From KBS-96 sp049585195 (GTDB lineage: Bacteria > Acidobacteriota > Terriglobia > Bryobacterales > Bryobacteraceae): a stretch of 14,138 bases of DNA. Within the stretch, counting starts at the first letter, position 1; every line of letters begins with the position of its first letter. The notes beneath the pieces are model-generated. The model worked only from the letters and a program-made list of their open reading frames with translations. It was not told the origin of the DNA and searched no databases. The DNA lies in the NCBI GenBank assembly GCA_049585195.1, contig JBAUZG010000004.1, forward strand, positions 1-14,138. The letters are read 5' to 3'. The position numbers were made by a program, and so were the translations under genes. Of this stretch, positions 1-6,828 are shown in pieces.

Positions 1-144
1 GTGTATACACGGGCTCGACATAACAGTTGACAGCCAAGCCACCGATCAGGCAGTATGAGCCGAACTTTCACACGCTTCGATCAGCCGCGGGAAGTCCGTT
101 GCGCCTCCTTGCGTCGTCAACTCGTAAGCCTCCACTGCCGTCAC
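1..144 (-). pseudogene. Nucleotidyltransferase-like protein, N-terminal part, apparently frameshifted and cut by the window edge
   Basis: Read on the minus strand from a GTG at 144-142, the first frame gives VTAVEAYELTTQGGATDFPR followed by LIEACESS, then meets a TGA at 48-46. From about position 58 a second frame continues to the window edge with SYCLIGGLAVNCYVEPVYT. This resembles the N-terminal GG-containing motif and the residues leading to the catalytic aspartates of small nucleotidyltransferases (AbiEii-like or DUF6036-like proteins with CLIGGLAVN and YVEPVYTLDAD). The second frame has a stop just upstream (TGA at 69-67) and no good start codon. A single lost base near 60-66 would join the two halves, so I call a one-base frameshift. 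The catalytic residues would lie outside the window. The family assignment is from recalled motif similarity. A sequencing error, or a second-frame start I cannot see, remains possible. Confidence 0.55.
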
Positions 145-198
145 AACTTCACTGTATCCGACAGGAAACCTCCCGGGCAATCCCGTCTGACGTGCTGC

Positions 199-204
199 TA
201 GAAT
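199..204 (+). promoter_or_regulatory. Possible -10 box of the M28 peptidase gene
   Basis: TAGAAT sits about 37 bases before the peptidase ATG, in the 96-base gap between two divergent genes. No convincing -35 box lies 16-18 bases upstream, and there is no clear Shine-Dalgarno sequence before the ATG at 241. Position and -10 similarity are the only support. Confidence 0.22.
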
Positions 205-240
205 GCGGCTTCGGCCTGCTTTTCGCGTGTAGCTCTGCTT

Positions 241-2034
241 ATGAAGGCGCTTCGCTTCCTGGTTTTTGCCGCAGCGTTTACGGCTCTCGCTGCGGATATT
301 ACGCCGGACCACTACCTGGCCTATGTCAAATATCTGGCATCGCCCGAATTGAAAGGCCGGCGGACTGGAACGCCAGAAGCGAACCAAGCTGCCGATTTTT
401 TGGCCTCCGAGTTTCGCAAGGCGAATGTGGAACGGGTGAATGGCTCTTATTTCCAGAACTACGATGTCACGGTGAAAACAGCGCTGGGTCTGGACGATAG
501 CACCATACTGCACTTGGGGACCACCGAACGTAAGCTCCGGGAGAACACGGAATTTGTGCCCCTCACGCTTAGTTCGAACGGAACGGTAAGCGCGCCGGTT
601 GTGTTTGCGGGCTATGGGATAACTGCGCCCGAATATCATTACGACGATTACACGGGCTTAGATGCCAAGGGCAAAGTTGTGCTGGTGCTCCGGCATGAGC
701 CTCAGGAGAACGATCCCAAGAGCGTGTTTAATGGCAAGGAACTGACCGTGCACGCCGAGTTCGAGAGCAAGATTGTCAACGCGAAGCAGCACGGAGCCCG
801 TGCAATTTTGATTGTCAACGACGCGCCGAATCATGGGGGCGGTAAAGGCGATTTGCATAAGTTTGAACCGGTGACGGGCTTAGGAGAATACGGTATTCTC
901 GCCGAGCAGATCACCGCGCCAGCCGGCGATCAATTGCTAGCTTCGGCGGGACAGAGCCTGGCGAGCGTGATTCATGCAATTGACCAAAATCTGAAGCCGC
1001 ACTCTATGCCCCTTCCGCCCGGCGACACGGCCGATATTCGCGTCGATATTCAGCAGGATCGGCGCATAACGCGAAACGTGATTGGATATGTTGCCGGCCA
1101 GACTAGCGAATATGTCATCTTTGGCGCGCACTACGATCATCTGGGTCTAGGTGGGCAGGATTCGCTAGCTCCGTCACAGGTTGGGCATATACACCCGGGC
1201 GCCGACGACAATGCTTCGGGTACGGCCGGAGTGCTGGAGCTCGCGCGGCACTTCACATCTGGGCCAAAGCATAAGCGCGGGTTTCTGTTCCTCTGTTTTT
1301 CGGGAGAAGAGGAAGGCTTGCTCGGATCGGAATATTACACTGATCATCCGCTGCTTCCACTTCGCAATGCGGCCGCCATGATCAACATGGACATGATCGG
1401 CAGGGTGCGTAATGACAAGGTTTACATCGGAGGATCGGGTACGGCGAAAAGTTTCGCTCCTCTTATCAAGAAGGCCAGCGCGGAGGCCGGCATTCACGAT
1501 GACGAGTCGGAGGCGGGCGGCTACGACGGATCAAGCGATCATGCTTCGTTCACTGCTAAGCAGATTCCGACGCTATTCTTTTTTTCGGGACTTCACAGCG
1601 ATTACCACAAACCAAGCGACACCTGGGACAAGATCAATGCAAGCGATGCCGTAAGACTGCTATATGAGATTGCGAATATCGCAACCACTCTTGCCGATGA
1701 GCCGACACGGCCACAATTCATCCGTGCCAGCGCCCCGCCGCATGGCGGAGCCGGGCCTTCGAGCGGCTATGGCCCTTATTTTGGCAGTATTCCCGACTTT
1801 GGAAGCTCCGAGCACGGCGTGCGCTTCTCCGACCTGCGCGATGGTTCTCCCGCTGCCAAGGCCGGCTTGAAAGCGGGCGATGTGCTAGTCGAATTCGATG
1901 GCAAGGCGATACAAAATTTGTACGACTTCACTTACGCATTGCGCGCGCACAAACCCGGAGACGTGGTCGTCGTTAAAGTGATGCGCGGCGGCAAACCGAT
2001 CGAAGCGCGCGTGACGCTGGCCAAGCGCGAATAA
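241..2034 (+). CDS. Secreted M28-family zinc metallopeptidase with PA and PDZ domains
   Basis: This 597-residue protein is predicted to be an exported di-zinc aminopeptidase-type enzyme. A signal peptide spans residues 1-18 (hydrophobic core, cleavage near ALAA/D). A PA-like insert lies at about 118-240 (PVVFAGYGI, later GARAILIVND). The M28 core follows at about 275-480 with all expected residues: H297 in AHYDHLG, D322 in GADDNASG, catalytic E356 and metal ligand E357 in GEEEGLLGS, D384 in NMDMIGR, and H456 in SDYHKPSDTW. A glycine/proline-rich linker leads to a C-terminal PDZ domain (about 526-597, GSPAAKAGLKAGDVLVEFDG). The ATG at 241 is chosen because it begins the signal peptide directly, although no strong ribosome binding site precedes it. 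Fold and metal site are clear. The natural peptide substrate is unknown, and the PDZ may help bind substrate C-termini. Confidence 0.93.
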   Translation: MKALRFLVFAAAFTALAADITPDHYLAYVKYLASPELKGRRTGTPEANQAADFLASEFRKANVERVNGSYFQNYDVTVKTALGLDDSTILHLGTTERKLRENTEFVPLTLSSNGTVSAPVVFAGYGITAPEYHYDDYTGLDAKGKVVLVLRHEPQENDPKSVFNGKELTVHAEFESKIVNAKQHGARAILIVNDAPNHGGGKGDLHKFEPVTGLGEYGILAEQITAPAGDQLLASAGQSLASVIHAIDQNLKPHSMPLPPGDTADIRVDIQQDRRITRNVIGYVAGQTSEYVIFGAHYDHLGLGGQDSLAPSQVGHIHPGADDNASGTAGVLELARHFTSGPKHKRGFLFLCFSGEEEGLLGSEYYTDHPLLPLRNAAAMINMDMIGRVRNDKVYIGGSGTAKSFAPLIKKASAEAGIHDDESEAGGYDGSSDHASFTAKQIPTLFFFSGLHSDYHKPSDTWDKINASDAVRLLYEIANIATTLADEPTRPQFIRASAPPHGGAGPSSGYGPYFGSIPDFGSSEHGVRFSDLRDGSPAAKAGLKAGDVLVEFDGKAIQNLYDFTYALRAHKPGDVVVVKVMRGGKPIEARVTLAKRE

Positions 2035-2093
2035 CCGGGCAGGCCCGGCCACTACAAACCCGGCTGAGAGCTGTAGGCGCGAGGCCTGCCTCG
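2035..2093. terminator. GC-rich inverted repeats between convergent genes, possible bidirectional terminator
   Basis: The gap between the peptidase stop and the ATPase stop holds a perfect 8-base inverted repeat, GGCAGGCC at 2038-2045 and GGCCTGCC at 2083-2090. Two small hairpins overlap its arms: CCGGG/CCCGG (2035-2039 with 2044-2048) and CGAGG/CCTCG (2080-2084 with 2089-2093). No T-tract follows on either strand, so this is not a canonical intrinsic terminator. It is the only structure that could separate the two convergent transcripts. Confidence 0.35.
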
Positions 2094-2110
2094 ACCGCGC
2101 GCGCTTTCAT

Positions 2111-2836
2111 CTAGTTCCGCGCAGCTATGGCGGGAGCCCAATCGGCCGGTAAGGCGCCGAGCGGTAGCAGTTTTCCCTTTTCCAGATGGCGCATGGTTTT
2201 CGCGAATTTCGCGGCGTGCGGATCGTGAGTTACCACTACGACAGTTTTGCCAAACTCGCGGTTTAAGCGCGACAGCATGGTCAATACGTCTTCGGCGGCC
2301 GCCGCATCCAGGTTTCCAGTCGGCTCGTCGGCGAGGATGAGGTCGGGGTCCGTGACGACGGCGCGCGCGATGGCGACCCTCTGCTCCTGGCCGCCCGAGA
2401 GTTGTTTCGGCAGATGCTTCAACCGGTCTCCCAAGCCCACCAGCTTCAAGGCAGTCGCGGCGTGCTCAAGCCGCTCTTTCTTCGATAGATTCGTGAGCTT
2501 CAGCGGTAGCTCAACGTTCTCGAGTGCGGTAAGAACGGGAATGAGATTGAACGATTGAAAAATGAAACCGATATGCTCGTTTCGCCAGTGCGCAATCTGC
2601 TTGTCGGAAAATTGCCGCAGGTTGGCCCCGAGCACTTCGATCTCGCCGCCCGAGGGACGGTCCATGGCGGCAATCAAATGAAGCAGCGTCGACTTTCCTG
2701 AACCCGAAGGTCCCATCAAAGCAATGAAATCGCCCCGCTCCATTTCCAGGTCCACATCGTCCAAGGCGGTGACCTTAAACTCGTCCCGGACAAATTCTTT
2801 GCTCAAATTACGAGTGCGAATGATAACGTCCTTCAT
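2111..2836 (-). CDS. ABC transporter ATP-binding protein, MacB/LolD/DevA type
   Basis: This is the ATPase that should drive the exporter encoded with it. With residues counted from the upstream GTG at 2869, the motifs are Walker A GPSGSGKST (53-61), Q-loop Q105 in FQSFNLIP, signature LSGGQ (157-161), Walker B LILAD with catalytic E182, D-loop GNLD, and switch H215 in VTHD. LSGGQEQR and ADEPTGNLD are typical of the LolD/MacB ATPase group. I prefer the ATG at 2836 because GGAG lies six bases upstream. The alternative GTG at 2869 adds 11 residues and overlaps the adaptor stop by four bases (GTGA), a common arrangement for translational coupling. It is the last gene of the four-gene operon. All catalytic residues are present, so the protein should be active. 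Confidence 0.93.
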   Translation of the reverse strand: MKDVIIRTRNLSKEFVRDEFKVTALDDVDLEMERGDFIALMGPSGSGKSTLLHLIAAMDRPSGGEIEVLGANLRQFSDKQIAHWRNEHIGFIFQSFNLIPVLTALENVELPLKLTNLSKKERLEHAATALKLVGLGDRLKHLPKQLSGGQEQRVAIARAVVTDPDLILADEPTGNLDAAAAEDVLTMLSRLNREFGKTVVVVTHDPHAAKFAKTMRHLEKGKLLPLGALPADWAPAIAARN

Positions 2837-2865
2837 TGATTTCTCCGCTTTTGCTTCTGTTGTGA

Positions 2866-4206
2866 TCACTGCCTGATTTGAATCCGCTGGCCATCCTTAA
2901 GATCTGCGGGCGCGTCCACAATCAAATCCTCGCCGCCAATGAGACCGCTCTGAATCAGCACGCCCTGCGCCGTCGCTCCACCCACCGTCACCGGCAGCTT
3001 CTTCGCCCGGCCGTTCAGAGCCACGAATACGGTTCCATTGTTTACCGCAGCTTGGGGTATGAGAACAACTCTTGCCGCGGCCGTTCCCGGCTGGGCGGCT
3101 TTGTGCTCGTTGTAGAAGTTGACTGTGGCGTTCATATCCGGTCTCAGATAATCGTCCGGATTGAGAATCTTGACTTTCACCTGGACGGTCGCTTTCGAGC
3201 GGTCGGCCTCGGGCGAAATTTCATCTATGAAGCCCTGGTATTTGCGATCCGGATAGGCATCGGTGGTGACGATTCCTTTTTGATGAGGTCCCAATTTCGG
3301 AAAATCGTTCTGGCTGATATCAAGTTCGACCCTTAAGTCGTTCAGGTCGGCCATAGTGACGATATAGCCTTTGGCGCCCTTATCGCCAACGAATCCTGTA
3401 GTGACAAACTCGCCCTTCTCGACGTTGCGGTCGAGAATGGTTCCCGTGACGGGAGCCGTTATGAGGGTGTTGTTGAGCTGATCTTGCGCGTAAGCAACCT
3501 GACCCTGAGCCTGCATGATCTGGCCGCGAACCTGATCGATTTCCTCTTTTCGGGGGCCCAAAACCGACAAATCGAGCGTGCGCTGAAGACTATTCACCTT
3601 CGCTACAGAGCCGTCATACTTAGCCTGCGCATCATCCAGCGCTTGTTTCGACAAGACTCCGTCCCGCACCAATGACCGCGTCCGTTCAAGGGTAACTTTA
3701 TTATCTTCGAGATCGGCCCGGGCTTCGTTCACATCGGCGCGAGCCTTCGCAATTTCGTCGGGCCTCGAGCCATTCAACAACTCAGCCAGGTGAGCTTGCA
3801 AATTTTCAAGCTGTCCTTTAGCCTGTTCAAGCTGAGCGCGGTACTCGGTGTTCTCCAACCGGACGAGCACTTGTCCGGCCTTTACCTTGTCACCTTTCTC
3901 GACGCCGATCCACTCGACGCGCCCGTTGACCTTCGAAGCGACTTCTATTTTGTGGGCTGCGGCAATATAACCAGTCGCCGTCAGCACAACCTGGTCGCCG
4001 GCGTCGGCAGCCGCGACGGGAGATTGAACACGCACAACTTTGACCGGCGTTGCGGCCGTAGCTTTTTGATAGGCGAATGCGCCCGCCGCAATGACCGCCA
4101 GCAAGATGACACCAATGACAATCCATTTCACGGCAGGATTTGAATTGACCGGCGGCCGGCTCGCTTTGTCAATACGAAGGCTCTTTAACTCGGTCTCCAT
4201 AAGCAT
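2866..4206 (-). CDS. HlyD/MacA-type periplasmic adaptor (membrane fusion protein) of an ABC exporter
   Basis: This 446-residue adaptor should link the inner-membrane ABC complex to an outer-membrane channel. A short cytoplasmic N-terminus precedes one membrane anchor (about residues 28-46). Next come the first half of a lipoyl/biotinyl-like domain (about 76-118, with EVASKVNGRVEWIGVEKGD), a long helical hairpin rich in A, Q, E, L and K (about 120-245), the second lipoyl half (TLITAPVTGTILDRNVEKGE), and beta-barrel and membrane-proximal domains reaching the C-terminus. The ATG at 4206 has GGGAGG eight bases upstream, which settles the start over the second Met two codons later. The permease stop lies 15 bases upstream and the ATPase gene follows. 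There is no lipobox, so anchoring is by the N-terminal helix. The substrate cannot be read from the sequence. No outer-membrane TolC partner gene is in the window. Confidence 0.92.
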   Translation of the reverse strand: MLMETELKSLRIDKASRPPVNSNPAVKWIVIGVILLAVIAAGAFAYQKATAATPVKVVRVQSPVAAADAGDQVVLTATGYIAAAHKIEVASKVNGRVEWIGVEKGDKVKAGQVLVRLENTEYRAQLEQAKGQLENLQAHLAELLNGSRPDEIAKARADVNEARADLEDNKVTLERTRSLVRDGVLSKQALDDAQAKYDGSVAKVNSLQRTLDLSVLGPRKEEIDQVRGQIMQAQGQVAYAQDQLNNTLITAPVTGTILDRNVEKGEFVTTGFVGDKGAKGYIVTMADLNDLRVELDISQNDFPKLGPHQKGIVTTDAYPDRKYQGFIDEISPEADRSKATVQVKVKILNPDDYLRPDMNATVNFYNEHKAAQPGTAAARVVLIPQAAVNNGTVFVALNGRAKKLPVTVGGATAQGVLIQSGLIGGEDLIVDAPADLKDGQRIQIRQ

Positions 4207-4221
4207 TTGAGGCGCCTCCCG

Positions 4222-5385
4222 CTACACTTCTCTCAAAGCCGTCAAAATTTCCTTCTTTGCTGCTTGGCGCGCGGGTAATAAGCCGCCGAGCGCGCCCATC
4301 ACCATCGCAAACAAAATACCTTCGACCATAATCGCAGGGCTGACGTGGAAATTAAACGAGGTCTCGCTGAATGTGAGAAAGTTTCCAATTCCAGTCGTGA
4401 CATTATTCAGCGGCAGCGCGATCAAGACCCCGATCAGGCCTCCGACAATCGATAGCAACACAGATTCGAGAAAGAAGCTGAACAGAATGCTGCCTCGTGT
4501 GAAGCCCAGCACGCGTAACGTGCCCACTTCCCGAGCACGCCGCGCCACCGCCGCGTACATCGTGTTCATTGCGGCGAAGCAACTGCCCACCGCCATGATG
4601 ATCGATACGAAGATGCCCAGATATTGCACCGGCGTAGCCGAAACAGTCTGCGCGTCATAATACGACTGTTCCGTCATAGCATCGACAGTGAGCCGCCGGT
4701 CGTCCTCAAGCGCATGAATCAGCGACTGAGCCGCCAGTTCGGAGTCGGCTTGAATCAGCACCGAGCTCAGCGTGTTGGGCCGGTTGAAGTCGGACGCAAC
4801 CTGGTTCACATCGCCCCAGATCTCGCTGTTAAATGCGCTTTTGCCGCCATCCAGCACGCCGACGATCGTCCAGTCGCCTTTGCCGAACCTGAGTTGCTCG
4901 CCAAGTTTTGCCTTCGGATATCGCTTTTCGACGTTTTTTCCCACTACGATTTCGCGCTTGCCGGGAGTGAACCATCGTCCTTCGAGAAGCTTTACGTTCC
5001 GAAGATGAATGCCCATTTCCGGCAAACCGCGCAGCGTCACATTCATTCCCAGAGGGCTTTCTGGACTCGTCAGGTTCGTGACCGAGACCACTTCGAGCGA
5101 GGCCAGCGGCTGGCCGTCCGGTCCCTTGGCTATGCCGGGAAACGATTTGATGACCTGATATTGTTCCTGCGTGACAAGGCTGGTCAATTCGGCATTGCCG
5201 CCCTTTCGCATGACAATGACATGCAGCGGATTTCCCGTGCTCGCAAATGCGTCGCGGAGACCATTCACGAGCGCCAGAACTGCAAGCAGCACGGCGACGG
5301 TGAGCGCAATTCCGACAGCGGTCATGATGGTTGTGGTCTTGCGGACAACCAGGTTGCGTATGTTGTACGAGATAGGAATCGCCAT
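4222..5385 (-). CDS. ABC transporter permease, FtsX/MacB-like (second permease of the operon)
   Basis: This 387-residue permease has the MacB/DevC-type layout: one N-terminal membrane helix (about residues 18-44, after the polar start MAIPISYNIRNLVVRKT), a large periplasmic domain (about 45-265), and three C-terminal helices carrying the FtsX domain (about 265-387). Its hallmark is RRAREVGTLRVLGFTRGSIL, the cytoplasmic coupling segment that docks to the ATPase, followed by a glycine-rich helix and a closing LPARQAAKKEILTALREV, typical of the family C-terminus. The ATG at 5385 has an AGGG-type ribosome binding site and lies four bases after the stop of the preceding permease, so the two are translated from one transcript. 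The periplasmic domain differs clearly from that of its neighbour, so the pair probably works as a heterodimer rather than being a recent duplicate. That pairing is inference. Confidence 0.9.
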   Translation of the reverse strand: MAIPISYNIRNLVVRKTTTIMTAVGIALTVAVLLAVLALVNGLRDAFASTGNPLHVIVMRKGGNAELTSLVTQEQYQVIKSFPGIAKGPDGQPLASLEVVSVTNLTSPESPLGMNVTLRGLPEMGIHLRNVKLLEGRWFTPGKREIVVGKNVEKRYPKAKLGEQLRFGKGDWTIVGVLDGGKSAFNSEIWGDVNQVASDFNRPNTLSSVLIQADSELAAQSLIHALEDDRRLTVDAMTEQSYYDAQTVSATPVQYLGIFVSIIMAVGSCFAAMNTMYAAVARRAREVGTLRVLGFTRGSILFSFFLESVLLSIVGGLIGVLIALPLNNVTTGIGNFLTFSETSFNFHVSPAIMVEGILFAMVMGALGGLLPARQAAKKEILTALREV

Positions 5386-5389
5386 AAGC

Positions 5390-6553
5390 CTACCCTGCGT
5401 AGCGCAGTGAATCGAGAATGTTGGTGCGCGCGGCGTTAAAAGCCGGAATGAATGAACTGATGACGCCGATCAGAAACGCAACCGCGATGCAAAACAGAGC
5501 TACTGGCGGAGTGACTGAAAGCCCGTGTAGCTGACCGTTATATAGCTCCGCAACTTTGCCTACGGACACCGTTACGACGCTCGCTAGCAGGACCCCGATC
5601 ACTCCTCCGATTACTGCGATTGTCGCCGCTTCGCCGATGATGATTCCCAGAATTGAATTATTCGTGAAGCCCAGCGTCTTTAAAATGCCGACTTCCGCGA
5701 TCCGTTCCCGCACCGACATGGCCATGGTGTTTCCCGAAACGAGCAAAATCGTAAATGTGACCGCCGCGCAAATGCTGAGCAGAAATAATTTCACATTCCC
5801 GAGAAAAGAAACGAAGCTGAGCGCGAACTGCTGTTCCGATTCGGTCTTGGTCGGATACGGTGAGTTGTCGAACATCGCATCCACAGCTTTGGCGATGCGC
5901 GGGACGTCATCCGTATTGTCCGCGAGCACCGCAAAGACGCTCTCCATATCGCGTCGAGACAGCGGAAGCGCCTGCCGGAGATACTCCTGATTGAAGTACA
6001 GGCTGTTGATCGCGTCGGGATCTTCGAAAATACCGCGCACGTACAACTCCAGATCCACCGGATAGATATCCCCCTTGAGCGTTACGCGATCGCCGATTTT
6101 CAGGTTCAATTTTTTCGCCAAATCCGCTGAAATTACGCACGCCGTCCGATCGGTGACGAAGGCTTTCCGCTGGTCGTCGGGCATTACCATCTGCGTTCGA
6201 ATCTTGAGAAACGGGCCCGGTTCCACTCCAAAGCGCGCAAAGAAATTGTTAGGATCGCGGCTGTCCTTATACGTGCCGCCGAACCAGTTCCAGACGGAAA
6301 TCTCGCGAACTCCCGGCACGCGGCGGATCTGGTTCTCATACGATGCCGGCAAGGGCTGCGCCAGCGACACGCGATGCCTTACGACCAGGCGCAGAGCTTG
6401 CCCGGGAGTCGCATCTTTGTAATAGAGCGCATAATAAATTGCCAGCAGACAGCCCAGCAGACAGAGCGAAACGGCAATGCTTGAAATGGTGAGAATGCTT
6501 CGCCGACGGTTTCGAATGCTGTTCTTGAAGGCCAAGGAAAAATAGCGGAACAT
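5390..6553 (-). CDS. ABC transporter permease, FtsX/MacB-like (first permease of the operon)
   Basis: First gene of the exporter operon, also 387 residues. The N-terminus (MFRYFSLAFKNSIRNRRRSI) is a basic amphipathic segment leading into one membrane helix (about 20-45). A periplasmic domain (about 46-250) follows, then three C-terminal membrane helices. The coupling motif is RERIAEVGILKTLGFTNNSI, and the protein ends with IPAFNAARTNILDSLRYAG, as FtsX-type permeases do. The ATG at 6553 has AGGGGG six bases upstream, a strong ribosome binding site fitting the first cistron. The control region shared with the TetR gene lies immediately upstream. Sequence identity to the second permease seems limited to the FtsX segments. 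This could be an export permease or a mechanotransmission unit as in MacB, and the presence of the adaptor favours export. Confidence 0.9.
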   Translation of the reverse strand: MFRYFSLAFKNSIRNRRRSILTISSIAVSLCLLGCLLAIYYALYYKDATPGQALRLVVRHRVSLAQPLPASYENQIRRVPGVREISVWNWFGGTYKDSRDPNNFFARFGVEPGPFLKIRTQMVMPDDQRKAFVTDRTACVISADLAKKLNLKIGDRVTLKGDIYPVDLELYVRGIFEDPDAINSLYFNQEYLRQALPLSRRDMESVFAVLADNTDDVPRIAKAVDAMFDNSPYPTKTESEQQFALSFVSFLGNVKLFLLSICAAVTFTILLVSGNTMAMSVRERIAEVGILKTLGFTNNSILGIIIGEAATIAVIGGVIGVLLASVVTVSVGKVAELYNGQLHGLSVTPPVALFCIAVAFLIGVISSFIPAFNAARTNILDSLRYAG

Positions 6554-6583
6554 ACGGTACCCCCTTTTTTCTGGATCTTCTCC

Positions 6584-6613
6584 CTATACGCGTTCGTATT
6601 CCTATATGTTCAA
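6584..6613 (-). promoter_or_regulatory. Possible promoter of the ABC exporter operon
   Basis: On the minus strand TTGAAC (6613-6608) is followed after 18 bases by GTATAG (6589-6584), with an overlapping TATAGG one base further on. Transcription would start about 25 bases before the strong ribosome binding site of the first permease. The -35 matches well and the -10 only moderately. Confidence 0.35.
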
Positions 6614-6657
6614 CCCGCTCGTCCGGTCTTTAGGAGCCGGTGGATGTGAGGAGTCAT

Positions 6658-6736
6658 ACAGACTTGATCCCCCCACGTTTTAGCTGAGCGCTCGCTCACT
6701 TTTCGTCCATCATAACGCATCAAATACCAAGTCTGT
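6658..6736. repeat. 9-base perfect inverted repeat flanking a 79-base segment
   Basis: ACAGACTTG at 6658-6666 and its exact reverse complement CAAGTCTGT at 6728-6736 bracket 61 bases in the region between the exporter operon and the TetR gene. The TetR-like palindrome at 6685-6698 lies inside, close to the centre. The repeat could form paired operator half sites, or be the terminal repeats of a very small element. No flanking target duplication was seen. Confidence 0.5.
6685..6698. promoter_or_regulatory. Candidate TetR-family operator palindrome
   Basis: TGAGCG-CT-CGCTCA is a perfect six-base inverted repeat with a two-base spacer, and it contains a smaller palindrome GAGCGCTC. Length, composition and placement between a TetR-family gene and a divergent efflux operon match known TetR/AcrR-type operators. 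It lies upstream of the possible operon promoter rather than on it. Repression would therefore need looping, a different promoter from the one I propose, or action on the regulator's own promoter. Assignment to the neighbouring regulator is inference. Confidence 0.5.
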
Positions 6737-6782
6737 TGCCAAAAATTTACAAAAATATGAGCAGTCGATCAGTCAGCTGCCC

Positions 6783-6810
6783 TCGACTGGGGGTGCTGGA
6801 CAGGTATGAT
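6783..6810 (+). promoter_or_regulatory. Possible promoter of the TetR gene
   Basis: TCGACT (6783-6788), a 16-base gap and TATGAT (6805-6810) form a plausible sigma-70 promoter. It ends 18 bases before the GTG at 6829. If used, the longer TTG and ATG starts at 6736 and 6757 could not be translated from it. The -35 box overlaps one arm of a 7-base inverted repeat (CAGTCGA 6762-6768, TCGACTG 6783-6789), a possible autoregulation site. Confidence 0.4.
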
Positions 6811-6828
6811 AAAGGCATCAAAAGAGAA

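Noticed and set aside
27..500. 157-residue plus-strand open frame
   Set aside because: Overlaps the signal peptide and start of the M28 gene in another frame, with a low-complexity, arginine- and serine-rich translation and no recognisable motif.
46..639. 197-residue minus-strand open frame taken as one gene
   Set aside because: Only its last 32 residues look real (the nucleotidyltransferase-like N-terminus). The part over the M28 gene is an antisense shadow.
4624..5439. 271-residue plus-strand open frame opposite the second permease
   Set aside because: Antisense to a well-supported permease, rich in R, H and Q, no ribosome binding site or motif.
6658..6736. A complete insertion sequence or MITE
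   Set aside because: The inverted repeats are present but no target-site duplication or second copy is seen in the window, so only the repeat itself is reported.
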